Of a stretch of DNA of 64,000 bases, positions 25,879 through 35,003 are shown piece by piece. The DNA is from Coleofasciculus sp937127375. GTDB taxonomy: Bacteria > Cyanobacteriota > Cyanobacteriia > Cyanobacteriales > Coleofasciculaceae. Numbering within the stretch: position 1 is the first letter of the stretch; each line of letters begins with the position of its first letter. The stretch lies in assembly GCA_040218875.1 (NCBI GenBank), contig JAVJQP010000072.1; one strand, given 5' to 3'. The notes under the pieces were generated by a model. That model saw nothing but the letters and a program-made list of their open reading frames with translations. It had not been told where the DNA came from and made no database searches. The position numbers and the translations under genes are program-made.

Positions 25879-26826
25879 CTATACAGGTTCTACCGCACAA
25901 AATGTTTTCGAGATTTGATTGCCGACTTGATTTATTTCAATTTGCATTTGATTCAAAAATTCATGCAAGCCATTCTCAAACACATCTTCTATTGTCTGAT
26001 ATCCGAGTTGAGAACACAAACGCCCTAAACCACGTTCGGCTGGGTTGCACCAGGTTCCACGGGGGGTGCTAGTAATTTGATGCAATGATTGTTCAGCTTG
26101 CGCTAGACAGAAGTGAATGGAACGGGGAAATTGACGGTTTAAAATTAGAAATTCAGCAACACCATTCGGCGTAATCCGATGCTGAGATTTGCGATACATT
26201 TCATAGGCACTAGCCGATTTGAGTAGCGCCATCCATTGAATTTGATCCAATGGCGTTCCTACCCACTGTACCGACGGCAGTAACACAAAATACTTCACAT
26301 CGAGAATTCGGGTTGTTTTATCTGCCCGTTCTAATAATCGACCCAGTTGCCCAAAATTCCATCCCTCATTATGGGTCATCGTGGCATCCATAACTCCAGC
26401 AAAGCGATGGCTAGCCAGTTTTACTTGGGTGAAAAAATCAGGCAATGTCCCCAATGCTCCTCCTTGAGACGCCTCTTTAACCATGAGGAAAAATTGATTC
26501 ACCTCTTCCCACATTTCTGAAGATATAACTTCCCGAACCGAACGGGCATTCTCGCGAGCGAGTTGGAGTACAGATAGAATTGAATTGGGATAGTTCGAGT
26601 CAAATGTGAGGAAGTGGATAACATTGTCCGAGGTAGCCTCGCCGTAGCGTTCCCGGAATAAATCTAAATCCCCCGTTGTAATCACCAAGGGTTCCCACTG
26701 CTGAGTCACTCCGGGGGGCATATCCAGCATGGAATTTAAATTAACATCCACAAATCGGGCAATATTTTCTGCCCGTTCGATATAGCGATTGAGCCAATAG
26801 ATAGAATCAGCAACCCGACTTAGCAT
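25879..26826 (-). CDS. Alpha-E domain protein
   Basis: 315 residues of almost pure helix, matching the alpha-E (DUF403) family from its opening MLSRVADSIYWLNRYIERAE, through NARSVREVISSEMWEEVNQF and the RLLERADKTTRILDVKYF block. Alpha-E proteins occur next to circularly permuted ATP-grasp and transglutaminase-like genes and are thought to work with them, possibly as a scaffold or as a second step. No catalytic residue can be assigned. It lies between its two partners on the same strand. The gap to the ATP-grasp gene, about 118 bases, contains GTCATTTGTCATTTG-type heptamers. Confidence 0.92.
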   Translation of the reverse strand: MLSRVADSIYWLNRYIERAENIARFVDVNLNSMLDMPPGVTQQWEPLVITTGDLDLFRERYGEATSDNVIHFLTFDSNYPNSILSVLQLARENARSVREVISSEMWEEVNQFFLMVKEASQGGALGTLPDFFTQVKLASHRFAGVMDATMTHNEGWNFGQLGRLLERADKTTRILDVKYFVLLPSVQWVGTPLDQIQWMALLKSASAYEMYRKSQHRITPNGVAEFLILNRQFPRSIHFCLAQAEQSLHQITSTPRGTWCNPAERGLGRLCSQLGYQTIEDVFENGLHEFLNQMQIEINQVGNQISKTFCAVEPV

Positions 26827-26944
26827 AAGTATTTATTCGTCATTTGTCATTTGTTTATTTATTCGTCCTTTGTCATTAGTCATTAGTCCTTTGTTGAGGA
26901 AGTTATGAACAAAGGACTAGCCCTGGAACAGGGTAATTCATGCA

Positions 26945-28396
26945 TCATTCATGAAAGTGATTCAGTACCCACGTATCCTTACTTCCGCCCCCTTGGGATG
27001 AATTCACCACCAGAGAACCCTTTCTCAACGCCACACGGGTTAATCCACCGGGATGAACATAAATGTCATCTCCCCGATGCAAAATATAAGGGCGCAAATC
27101 GACATGTCGTCCTTCTACCTGATGATCAATCAACGTTGGCACTCGCGACAAACAAAGGATCGGTTGGGCAATATAATTGCGAGGATTGGCTTTAATCCGT
27201 TCCGCGAACTCTGCCCGTTCCACCTCAGTGGAACTCGAACCCACTAACATACCATATCCCCCCGACTCATTGGCAGACTTAACCACGACGTTTTCTAAAT
27301 TATTCAAGACATAGTTTCGGTCTTGTTCTTGCCAACATAAATAGGTAGGAACATTGGATAAGATTGGTTCTTCTCCCAGGTAATAGCGAATCATTTCGGG
27401 GACATAAGCATAGACAACCTTATCATCGGCTACACCTGTTCCGGGTGCATTAGCTAAGGCGACTCGCCCTTGGCGATAAACGTCCATCAATCCGGGTACG
27501 CCTAGGAGGGAATCCGGGCGGAAGACGTGAGGATCTAAAAAGTCATCATCGACACGACGATACACCACATCTACTCGCCGCAATCCTTGCGTCGTTCGCA
27601 TTTGCAAATAGCCATCCACGACGACTAAATCCCGACCTTCAACCAGTTCCACACCCATTTGCTGGGCTAAAAAGGAATGTTCAAAGTAGGCGGAGTTGTA
27701 AATACCGGGAGTAAGGACAACAACAGTGGGATCAGGGAGTTGAGCTGGTGCTAAATTGAGCAGCGTTTCTAGCAAATGGCTAGGATAATCGTCCACGGGT
27801 TGAATTGCCAGGGTTTGGAAGATTGCCGGGAATGTACTTTTCATCACCCGCCGATTTTCCAAGACGTAGGAGATGCCCGAAGGTACACGCAGGTTATCTT
27901 CTAGAACATACCACTGACCCTCGCGATCGCGCACCAAATCTGTTCCGGTAATGTGACACCAGACATCGCTGGGCGGCTTTAAGCCGATGCAAGGCTTGAG
28001 AAATCCCGTTGCCGAAAACACAACTTCGTGGGGGATTTTGCCATCGTTGAGAATACGCTGTTCCCCATACATATCGTTGAGGAAGAGGTTCAGCGCTCGA
28101 ATCCGTTGTTTGAGTCCACCCTCTAAAGTTTGCCATTCCTGAGCCGAGATAATCCGGGGAATGATATCAAAGGGAAATACTCGTTCAATACCCTGATTAT
28201 CACTGTAGACGCTAAAGGTTACACCCAACTTGAGCAGAGCAACTTGAGCCGTTTCCCGGTGTCGCTGGAGTTCATCAGGGCGTAATCCCTGCATCCATTG
28301 AATCAGGGCAGCGGCTGACTCTCGTGGCTGCCCTTTGGCTGAAAACAGCTCATCATAGAAGTCTTCTGGATTGTAGAGATCCCATTGTACTGCCAC
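26945..28396 (-). CDS. Circularly permuted type 2 ATP-grasp protein
   Basis: About 483 residues matching the circularly permuted ATP-grasp (DUF404/DUF407) family. Such enzymes form an amide bond between a carboxylate and an amine through an acyl phosphate. Motifs seen: NLFLNDMYGEQRIL, WYVLEDNLRVPSGISYVLEN, NLENVVVKSANESGGYGML and GRHVDLRPYILHRG. The frame is open to an ATG at 28441, but GTG 28396 is preferred because AAGGAGGAGGGG lies just upstream and the usual N-terminus starts near there (VQWDLYNPEDFYDELF). It is the first gene of a three-gene set with alpha-E and transglutaminase downstream. The product of the pathway is unknown. Confidence 0.91.
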   Translation of the reverse strand: MAVQWDLYNPEDFYDELFSAKGQPRESAAALIQWMQGLRPDELQRHRETAQVALLKLGVTFSVYSDNQGIERVFPFDIIPRIISAQEWQTLEGGLKQRIRALNLFLNDMYGEQRILNDGKIPHEVVFSATGFLKPCIGLKPPSDVWCHITGTDLVRDREGQWYVLEDNLRVPSGISYVLENRRVMKSTFPAIFQTLAIQPVDDYPSHLLETLLNLAPAQLPDPTVVVLTPGIYNSAYFEHSFLAQQMGVELVEGRDLVVVDGYLQMRTTQGLRRVDVVYRRVDDDFLDPHVFRPDSLLGVPGLMDVYRQGRVALANAPGTGVADDKVVYAYVPEMIRYYLGEEPILSNVPTYLCWQEQDRNYVLNNLENVVVKSANESGGYGMLVGSSSTEVERAEFAERIKANPRNYIAQPILCLSRVPTLIDHQVEGRHVDLRPYILHRGDDIYVHPGGLTRVALRKGSLVVNSSQGGGSKDTWVLNHFHE

Positions 28397-28537
28397 GTTT
28401 ACTACACCCCTCCTCCTTGATGTAAACCCTACGTATTCCAAGATTGGTCTAAATTGGATCTAGAACTGTAGTGAATATTACCGTTTGCGGGGAGTGCAGG
28501 TAAAGATGTTCTCGGAAATCACCCCTTCAGGGATATA

Positions 28538-28570
28538 TAGCAATCGCCATAGCGGTTAGGACGCATCTTA
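28538..28570. repeat. Repeat family F, half copy fused to family B
   Basis: TAGCAATCGCCATAGCGGTT then AGGACGCATC, matching 52657-52686 and one end of the element at 50361. A family B palindrome follows directly at 28573, as it does after the 52657 copy. Confidence 0.75.
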
Positions 28571-28572
28571 TA

Positions 28573-28600
28573 GTAGAGACGTTGCATGCAACGTCTCTAC
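28573..28600. repeat. Palindromic repeat family B, copy 3
   Basis: GTAGAGACGTTGCATGCAAC then GTCTCTAC: a fully symmetric 28-base palindrome followed by ATGG. Confidence 0.9.
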
Positions 28601-28631
28601 ATGGCAACTCCTCTTCCTTGTGCCTTCTGCC

Positions 28632-31130
28632 TTAACTGTTAATGGTAGGTAACGGGGGTGGCGACTCTAACTGTAGTGGCGCAAAATACCGACTCTTAAC
28701 CACACTATTCGGCTTCCAGGGTGGATGCCAATAGACCTCTTGAATCACCGCTTTATTCTCATCGGGTGACCATTGAAAACTGACAACGCTAATGTTATTA
28801 CAGCCAACAATTTCGTCACCCTCTTGTAACCAGCGATTTCGCCATAACCACGATAGGGAACCGACTAAAAGCTTTCGCCATAAGGGTGGCTTTTTGCCGG
28901 ATTCGGGTTGGGGATGTCGTTTCAGCCAAGGAACGGGTTCAGCTTTTTGGCGTTTACTCCATGCGGTTCGATACCGCCAGTCGGGTTGCGATCGCGCCTC
29001 CTTGAGGGCAACTTGCCACGCGATGTCCCAAGTGCCTTGAGGAACCTGGATTTGCTGCCAAAAGGGTCCTTGACTGGGGACTGGCACATCTTGGATTCTC
29101 ACCTTACCGGGAGTTGCGATAATTTCCACCAGTGGCGGCGGTGTCTGCCATCCGACCCAATATTCAGATTGTTCTAATGCCAGTGATTTAACTTTGGTAT
29201 GAACTAAATACGTCTTCAACTCAGCATTTTTGATTGAACTGGAGGTTAACTGAACTAGCACCGATGCCGCATCTTGATTGTCCCTCTCTCCAGCTTCCCA
29301 GACATAGCCGACTTCTTGTCTCTGGAGTTTCCCACGGGGATTTGACCAATAGTTGAGGCGAACCACGTAGCCATAGTGAATATCTCCCGACAGCAACACA
29401 ATGCGATCGCGTCGCTGAAATAGGGCGGTTAATAGCTTACTAAAGGCGACATCGTGAAAGTTCCACGAATCCCCCACATCAGTCCCAAATACCTTACCCT
29501 GATGCCAATGCCACCGTTGGGCGATATCCACTAATGATGCATGGATCAGGTTTGTTGGTAAAACAATTAACGTGGCTTCAATCTTCGACTTACCCGCCGC
29601 TTTAAGCTGATTGGTTGCTTCTAGGGGATCTTCAATCTGCTGGTCAAAGGCTGTGGGGGATAATAGCATCGGCGGTGCGATCGCCTTTTTCTCTCCCATG
29701 GGAAAACCGCGCCACGTCCGCGTATCTAATACGATAACTTCGTGCTTAAAACTCCTAACACTGTAGTGCCAGGTTAAAGTTGGAGTGCCATCAGCATAGT
29801 CTCGATTCAGAACTAATACCGTTCCATCCTGTTTCAACTTCGGCAATCCTGTTTCTGCGTCAATCTCAGGAACTCCCAAATATTTTCCCATCGTTTCCCA
29901 GGCGGATTCATCTGTCCCAGCAGATTCTGACCATTGTTGCAACACTTGCAAGAATTTTTCTCCGGGTTGCCCTGCGGTAAACTGTTCTGGTGTATTTCCC
30001 CACCCCTGACACAGAACATAAGCTAATAGTCCATTTTGAACGATTTGTCTGCCTAAGGGTTTCCCCAAAACCCGGTTACACCACTCCCGATTCAAATACC
30101 AATCATCGCTAATATCATGGTCATCAAAAACCATATAGGTTGGCACATTCGCCAGCGATCGCCTGACTTGCCACAAATACCTGGCAAAGTCCTGAATGGC
30201 ATCAACTTCCTCATCCCATGATTTCGACTTTTTCCCCCTTGTCTTGCCTTTAGTAAGATGATTCACCCACAGGATTGGCGACCAAGACAACAGATACATC
30301 GCCAAATATTCACCCAGACTAAACAGATGGCTTTTAGAGCGTTCGGGTTGATTTTCCAGCATCGCGGTTAAGCCAGCATAATTTCGGGCAATTTCTGTCC
30401 GCTGTCCCGGTTTCCATTCACTCACTTTTTTCCAGGAATACCCCTTGACAAAATCACCTTTATAGGGCAATTCTTCCTCCCAACCGAGTAACGTATTCCC
30501 GATATCGCTGAGGGCGGCTAACAGGGGATCAGCGACATCATCGGCGTAAATTTGGTCTCCTGTTAAAAAGAGTTGATGCGGTCGATGATTGGGTTGATCG
30601 GCTGACTGTTCGATTAAACCATCCAGCAGAGGTAGGGCATCTTGTCCCTTTCCGTGGGCTTTGCGACAGGAACCATGAACGATCCGCAGATGATTTAAGT
30701 CATCCGGCGGCATGGCAAATGTGGGCAGATTGTGGTCTAAATAGCTAACGGTGATCAGGGGAAAAACGTCTCTGGCGTTGAGGGCATCGTTAAGGGTTTG
30801 AGTGCGATCGCTAAATTCTAAATCGTAGGCATAAATTTGTCCCGGTTCAAGTAAGTCGCCCTCAATGGGTTTGGCGGTTACGGCGACAATATGCAGGTAT
30901 TTGCCAACGGGGACAGTGGCGCGTGATCCAGCCAACTGTTCCCGATCAAGGCTTTTCCCCTGACCTGCGATCGTGGTATAAACTTTAAGCGTGACCACAC
31001 TCGGCGCTTTCAGTGCCAGCCAAACGGTGACGCCATCAGGATCAGTACGTCGCAAGATCGGACCTGCCAAAATTAGCGGCAGGTGGGCGAGTTGTTGCTC
31101 AAAGTCACTGTAGGCGTCGATCAAGGGCAA
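28632..31130 (-). CDS. PhoD-like metallophosphatase, long form
   Basis: 832 residues. The core is a PhoD-type (alkaline phosphatase D) metal-dependent phosphatase: IVHGSCRKAHG, LFLTGDQIYADDVADP, YMVFDDHDISDDW and VLLSGDIHYGYV supply the metal-binding Asp, Asn and His residues. It has no N-terminal signal peptide, unlike secreted PhoD, and extra C-terminal sequence of about 150 residues (KKPPLWRKLLVGSLSWLWRN), so it may be cytoplasmic and act on a different phosphodiester. Long PhoD-like proteins like this occur widely in cyanobacteria. A Crp-type regulator is divergently placed 97 bases away and may control it. No Pho box was seen. Confidence 0.85.
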   Translation of the reverse strand: MPLIDAYSDFEQQLAHLPLILAGPILRRTDPDGVTVWLALKAPSVVTLKVYTTIAGQGKSLDREQLAGSRATVPVGKYLHIVAVTAKPIEGDLLEPGQIYAYDLEFSDRTQTLNDALNARDVFPLITVSYLDHNLPTFAMPPDDLNHLRIVHGSCRKAHGKGQDALPLLDGLIEQSADQPNHRPHQLFLTGDQIYADDVADPLLAALSDIGNTLLGWEEELPYKGDFVKGYSWKKVSEWKPGQRTEIARNYAGLTAMLENQPERSKSHLFSLGEYLAMYLLSWSPILWVNHLTKGKTRGKKSKSWDEEVDAIQDFARYLWQVRRSLANVPTYMVFDDHDISDDWYLNREWCNRVLGKPLGRQIVQNGLLAYVLCQGWGNTPEQFTAGQPGEKFLQVLQQWSESAGTDESAWETMGKYLGVPEIDAETGLPKLKQDGTVLVLNRDYADGTPTLTWHYSVRSFKHEVIVLDTRTWRGFPMGEKKAIAPPMLLSPTAFDQQIEDPLEATNQLKAAGKSKIEATLIVLPTNLIHASLVDIAQRWHWHQGKVFGTDVGDSWNFHDVAFSKLLTALFQRRDRIVLLSGDIHYGYVVRLNYWSNPRGKLQRQEVGYVWEAGERDNQDAASVLVQLTSSSIKNAELKTYLVHTKVKSLALEQSEYWVGWQTPPPLVEIIATPGKVRIQDVPVPSQGPFWQQIQVPQGTWDIAWQVALKEARSQPDWRYRTAWSKRQKAEPVPWLKRHPQPESGKKPPLWRKLLVGSLSWLWRNRWLQEGDEIVGCNNISVVSFQWSPDENKAVIQEVYWHPPWKPNSVVKSRYFAPLQLESPPPLPTINS

Positions 31131-31226
31131 AGTGAAAGGGGTGAAGAATGAGTTGTCATGCAGACTTCATACTACCAAAAAATGCGGAGATGTTCTTGAC
31201 AACCTCCCTGGAAATACTATAGTGAA

Positions 31227-31955
31227 ATGCCCTCATTAAATAGCAATTCGATCAGGATTAATCAACTGCTGACGGCTCTACCCGATCAGGAGTACCAACG
31301 CCTTGTTCCTCACCTCGAAGAAGTCTCTCTGACATTAGGACAAATTCTTTATCAACCTGGAGAACCGATACTCCATGTCTATTTTCCCAATCGGGCAATG
31401 GTTTCTTTAGTCACCCTCTTGACAAATGGTTCAACAACTGAAGTTGGCATGGTAGGGAAGGAAGGGATGGTTGGTATTCCTGTATTTCTGGCGGATGGGA
31501 TGGCAATCAACCAAGCAATTGTGCAACTCGAAGGCACAGGGATGAAAATGGATGCCTCAATTCTGAAACGCGAGTTTGATCGACGGGCTAGATTGCAACA
31601 ATTACTCCTCTGCTACACCCAAACCCTCTTGAATCAGGTGAGTCAAACGGCGGCTTGCAATCGCCAGCATCAGCTAGAACAAAGGCTGGCTCGTTGGTTA
31701 CTCTCGGCTCAGGATAGTATTTCTGGCTCTGAGTTGCGACTCACGCAAGAATTTCTGGGCAATATGCTGGGAACCCGTCGTGCTACGGTGACAGTCGCGG
31801 CGGGTAAGCTTCAGGAGGCAGGTGCAATTCGCCATCACCGAGGGATGATTACTATTCTCAATCGGAAACTGTTGGAAACTATAGCGTGTGAATGTTACAA
31901 CGTCGTCAAACAGGAGTGCGATCGCTTACTTTATCCGGCAAATGGCGATCGGTGA
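31227..31955 (+). CDS. Crp/Fnr family transcriptional regulator
   Basis: 242 residues: an N-terminal cyclic-nucleotide-binding-like beta roll (residues about 15-120, LTLGQILYQPGEPILHVYFP) and a C-terminal winged helix (about 155-220, LTQEFLGNMLGTRRATVTVA, with helix-turn-helix). The phosphate-binding cassette typical of cAMP binders is absent, as in the group of cyanobacterial Crp-like proteins that respond to other signals. It is divergent from the PhoD-like gene across a 97-base spacer. A target could be its own or the neighbouring promoter, but no palindromic operator was identified with confidence. Confidence 0.9.
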   Translation: MPSLNSNSIRINQLLTALPDQEYQRLVPHLEEVSLTLGQILYQPGEPILHVYFPNRAMVSLVTLLTNGSTTEVGMVGKEGMVGIPVFLADGMAINQAIVQLEGTGMKMDASILKREFDRRARLQQLLLCYTQTLLNQVSQTAACNRQHQLEQRLARWLLSAQDSISGSELRLTQEFLGNMLGTRRATVTVAAGKLQEAGAIRHHRGMITILNRKLLETIACECYNVVKQECDRLLYPANGDR

Positions 31956-31956
31956 T

Positions 31957-32030
31957 TTGTCATTCGTCATTCGTCATTTGTCATTCGTCATTCGTCATAC
32001 TCAAGGGAGCGAGAAGCAAGCTACGTCATT
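31957..32030. repeat. Heptamer array GTCATTC/GTCATTT
   Basis: Seven-base units (GTCATTC and GTCATTT) run in tandem, then CATACTCAAGGGAGCGAGAA and GCAAGCTACGTCATTTG. The same flank, GAGAAGCAAGCTACGTCATT, is found at 14450-14480, and in reverse orientation at 19405-19440. Confidence 0.75.
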
Positions 32031-32052
32031 TGTGATAATTGAAAGTTAGGGC

Positions 32053-32112
32053 GGGGCGGGTTTAGTTATATCAGGGTGAAAACGAAACGTTAGTGATAAA
32101 ACCCGCCCCTAC
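32053..32112. mobile_element. MITE-like repeat family A, copy 6
   Basis: GGGGCGGGTTTAGTTATATC ... AAAACCCGCCCCTAC, between a heptamer array and a C-rich array. Confidence 0.87.
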
Positions 32113-32140
32113 AAAAGATGTTTCATCGGAACGTCTCAGC

Positions 32141-32330
32141 TTCCCCTGCTCCCCCTGCTCCCCCTGCTTCCCCTGCTTCCCCAGCTTCCCCAGCTTCCCC
32201 AGCTCCCCCAGCTTCCCATGCTCCCCCAGCTCCCCCAGCTCCCCCTGCTCCCCCAGCTTCCCCAGCTCCCCCAGCTTCCCCAGCTCCCCCTGCTTCCCCT
32301 GCTCCCCCAGCTCCCCCAGCTCCCCCTGCC
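32141..32330 (+). repeat. Nine-base C-rich tandem array
   Basis: About twenty copies of a nine-base unit, CCCCAGCTC with variants CCCCTGCTC and CCCCAGCTT. All six frames stay open through it, giving Pro/Ala/Ser or Gly/Ala repeats by composition alone, so I do not call a gene. Short runs of the same unit occur at 38668 and 50270. Confidence 0.85.
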
Positions 32331-32459
32331 CTACCTCTGTACGCTACCGTACCGACGAATGATCTCAATTCTGTAATGCTTAAACAGCAGAATGTCTAAC
32401 TCAATCTGTGCCAGCGTAGGCGATCGCGGTTGAAAACACAAGCTAGACAACACCCACCA

Positions 32460-32873
32460 ATGAACCATAATTTCAAAAATAGGCGGATTCTGGTTGTAGA
32501 TCACAATGCCGATTCCAGAGAATTACTCAGCATCATTTTTGAGCAAGAAAAAGCCAATGTTCTGACTGTTACTGGCGCGAGGGAAGCGTTGGAGGTATTT
32601 GAGGATTTTCAACCGGATATTCTGCTATGTGAGCTACTTCTGCCGGAAGAAGACGGCAATTGGCTGATCCGTCAAATCAGAGGCTTAGAGACAAAACGAG
32701 GATATCATGTTGCCGCGATCGCGGTGACGGTAGCAGCGACTGAGCCAGATCGCCAACTCGCCCTGACAGCAGGGTTTGACAGCCATATCACCAAACCGCT
32801 CAAGGTTGATGATTTATTAGCGATCGCGGCTATCCTTGAGCAGGGTAAATTTTATCCCCAATTGGCACAATAA
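32460..32873 (+). CDS. Single-domain response regulator with Glu in place of the phospho-Asp
   Basis: 137 residues, a stand-alone receiver domain (ATG 32460; a TTG at 32430 is also in frame). The fold is clear: RRILVVDHNADSRELLSIIF, then FQPDILLCELLLPEEDG, AAIAVTVAA and HITKPLKVDDLLAI. Two key positions are unusual. The aspartate normally phosphorylated is Glu58 (LLCELLLP), and the acidic pair is Asp14-His15 rather than two acids. Thr90 and Lys112 remain. It probably cannot be phosphorylated in the normal way and may be fixed in an active-like state or respond to something else. No kinase is adjacent. The next gene is unrelated. Confidence 0.88.
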   Translation: MNHNFKNRRILVVDHNADSRELLSIIFEQEKANVLTVTGAREALEVFEDFQPDILLCELLLPEEDGNWLIRQIRGLETKRGYHVAAIAVTVAATEPDRQLALTAGFDSHITKPLKVDDLLAIAAILEQGKFYPQLAQ

Positions 32874-32959
32874 CCGAAGACACCTCGAAATTTTATAGTG
32901 TTCAATCAGGTAGAATGTAACTCGTCTTAACCAGGAGATGAGAGAGAAACACTTTAGTG

Positions 32960-33490
32960 ATGAACAATTTATTAAAAGGCATAAATGTCTACCTGATTGG
33001 CATGATGGGTGTCGGTAAAACCACCGTAGGACAACGATTGGCAAAAGAACTAGGCTATCGTTTTGTAGACACAGATGTCTTGATTGAGCAAGTAGCAGGA
33101 CAAAGCATTAACCAGATCTTTGCTGACAGAGGAGAGGAAGACTTTCGCCAGTTAGAAGCTCAAGTCTTGTCAGAAGTATCCGCTTACACTAACTTGACTG
33201 TTGCCACAGGTGGTGGAATTGTACTCAAACAGATGAATTGGAGTTATCTACACCAAGGTTTAATTGTCTGGTTAGATGCACCTGTAGACCTATTAATACA
33301 GCGTCTGCAAGATGATACTACACGCCCCTTATTACAAACAACTGATCCAACAGCAGCACTGCAAAATTTACTTGACAAACGGCGTCTTATGTATGCAGAA
33401 GCCGATCTTCACATTCCCATTAATATCAGTGATACACCGGAATTCATTACATCACAGATAATGGCAGCAATTCCTTCAGTTCTTAAATAA
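32960..33490 (+). CDS. aroK: Shikimate kinase
   Basis: 176 residues. Phosphorylates shikimate with ATP in the aromatic amino acid (chorismate) pathway. Motifs are complete: the P-loop GMMGVGKT (residues 14-21), FVDTDVLIE for Mg/shikimate binding, FRQLE, ATGGGIV, and the lid DTTRPLL with the adenine-binding region near the C-terminus. ATG 32960 is chosen over an in-frame GTG three bases earlier. The ribosome site AGGAG lies rather far upstream (about 32933), so translation may use another signal. It follows the degenerate receiver by 86 bases. It is a single housekeeping gene, not in an aro operon. Confidence 0.95.
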   Translation: MNNLLKGINVYLIGMMGVGKTTVGQRLAKELGYRFVDTDVLIEQVAGQSINQIFADRGEEDFRQLEAQVLSEVSAYTNLTVATGGGIVLKQMNWSYLHQGLIVWLDAPVDLLIQRLQDDTTRPLLQTTDPTAALQNLLDKRRLMYAEADLHIPINISDTPEFITSQIMAAIPSVLK

Positions 33491-33500
33491 AATTAAAAGA

Positions 33501-33583
33501 GTAGATTGGGTCAAGGGACGAGACCCAACAAACAAAAAATTGATACAAATCTGTTGGGTTTCAGTTTGTTAAACCCAATCTAC
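33501..33583. repeat. GTAGATTGGGT inverted repeat (family J)
   Basis: Ends GTAGATTGGGT and ACCCAATCTAC are exact inverses. Inside them GACGAGACCCAACA and TGTTGGGTTTCAG form a second inverted pair. It sits just after the aroK stop and could act as a hairpin terminator. Confidence 0.75.
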
Positions 33584-33594
33584 AAAATGTTTTT

Positions 33595-33694
33595 ATAGCG
33601 GTACTAAGACAGGTTAGGAAATTCTTTACTGTTCCCGGTTCCCTGTTCCCTCTTGGACTAACTGATGTCCTAACGTCTCCTCGTAGTGCTATAT
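33595..33694. mobile_element. Small inverted-repeat element, variant of family F
   Basis: ATAGCGGTACTAAGACAGGT then TAGGA at the left; TGTCCTAACGTCTCCTCGTA then GTGCTAT at the right. The ends are imperfect inverses, as in the 50361 element, and the total is about 100 bp. Confidence 0.6.
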
Positions 33695-33701
33695 TAATGA
33701 A

Positions 33702-34739
33702 CTATTCCCATTTGTTTAGGATATCCTTGACCAAAACTTCTTTTAAGCAAACCTGAGCCACGACAACAATAGGAAGCGCCAAAAACAAACCAAAGATGCC
33801 GAAAAATATAGCAAAAGCCATCTGAGACAATAACGTAACCGCTGGCAGCAAAGATACCTGTTGTTGCATAACCAGTGGAGTTAAAATATTACTTTCAATT
33901 TGCTGAATTACTATATACAAAATCACCACAGCTAGAGCTTTCCAAGGCGAATCAAGTAAAGCCAATGCCACGGCAGGAATTACACTTAAAGTCGGACCCA
34001 AATTTGGGATAAATGTGAATATACCCGCTAACAAACCATTCGCCAGTGGCAATTGTATCTGCAAAATCCATAACCCAACCCCACTCAATATAGCAATTAC
34101 TGTCATGTTAAAGAGGATACCAACTGCCCAGCCTCCCAGAGTATCTTCACATTCATCGAGAATCTCCTGAATTCGGTGACGATAAAAGGCAGGAAATAGG
34201 AGGATAAAACCTTGGCGGTAGGGTTCAGGATTGGCGAGTAACATAATGGTTACAACCACAACTAACAACATGTTCAAGACTAGACCCATTGAACTGTAGA
34301 ATATATCAAAAAAGTTGCCAAAGAGTTTTGTTGCCCATGAGCGCAGATTTTGGGTAAAGACCTTCAAACCGCCAATATCATCTAAAAGTCCATCGGGAAC
34401 CAAATTTCTCACCCAGTTTGCCCATTCAGGAATTTGTTGTAATCCAATTGGAACTAAATCGATCAATTGCTGAACTTGATCAACAAAGGGGGGAACAACC
34501 AGGACAAAAAAACCACTCAGTAATCCTAGACAAAAGCCCACAGATATAATAATAGCGAAAGCGCGTTTGAGCCGAAAGCGCAGCAGAAATCGCACCAGGC
34601 GGTTAAGTGTAGTGGCAAAAACTACGGCAGCAAAACCGAGCAAAATAACCGTTTTAATTTTCCACAAAATGTAAACTGAGAGGATAAATAAGAATAATCC
34701 CAGTAATGAACCTATACGCACAAACTTGCCTCCACTCAA
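33702..34739 (-). CDS. AI-2E family transporter
   Basis: 345 residues with seven or eight membrane helices. The opening pair (GLFLFILSVYILWKIK, VILLGFAAVVFATTLNRLV), the amphipathic stretch around residues 85-160 and the C-terminal GIFTFIPNLGPTLSVIPAVA then LALLDSPWKALAVVILYIVI are typical. The family name comes from an E. coli autoinducer-2 exporter, but cyanobacterial members are not shown to move AI-2; other members act as Na+/H+ antiporters. It is convergent with aroK across a repeat-filled gap. No partner genes indicate a substrate. Confidence 0.92.
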   Translation of the reverse strand: MSGGKFVRIGSLLGLFLFILSVYILWKIKTVILLGFAAVVFATTLNRLVRFLLRFRLKRAFAIIISVGFCLGLLSGFFVLVVPPFVDQVQQLIDLVPIGLQQIPEWANWVRNLVPDGLLDDIGGLKVFTQNLRSWATKLFGNFFDIFYSSMGLVLNMLLVVVVTIMLLANPEPYRQGFILLFPAFYRHRIQEILDECEDTLGGWAVGILFNMTVIAILSGVGLWILQIQLPLANGLLAGIFTFIPNLGPTLSVIPAVALALLDSPWKALAVVILYIVIQQIESNILTPLVMQQQVSLLPAVTLLSQMAFAIFFGIFGLFLALPIVVVAQVCLKEVLVKDILNKWE

Positions 34740-35003
34740 GGGTTAGGTTAACCTTACATCTTGCACGTTTATCAGTAAGCCCCGACACCCGCTAATTTCC
34801 ACCAACCTACTTAATCGTAGGCAAAGAATCGCTATGTGCTTCTTCTACGCAGAAGGAGAGATACTTGGCTCTGGGAGTGGTGATAGCACCCCGATGTTGG
34901 TGGTAGAAATGTCAGTATTGCTCAAACTCTAACTTTCCATAGACGCTAAACTTGCCTAGGTATGCTTTGCTAAGGTATAACCGTTTATCAATAATAATGC
35001 TTT

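Noticed and set aside
27221..27250. tRNA-like GGAACTCGAACCCAC stretch
   Set aside because: It lies inside the ATP-grasp coding sequence and no cloverleaf can be drawn around it.
32093..32399. Open frames coding for Pro/Ala/Ser-rich and Gly/Ala-rich repeats
   Set aside because: They come from the nine-base array, which is open in every frame; no ribosome site or non-repetitive domain supports translation.
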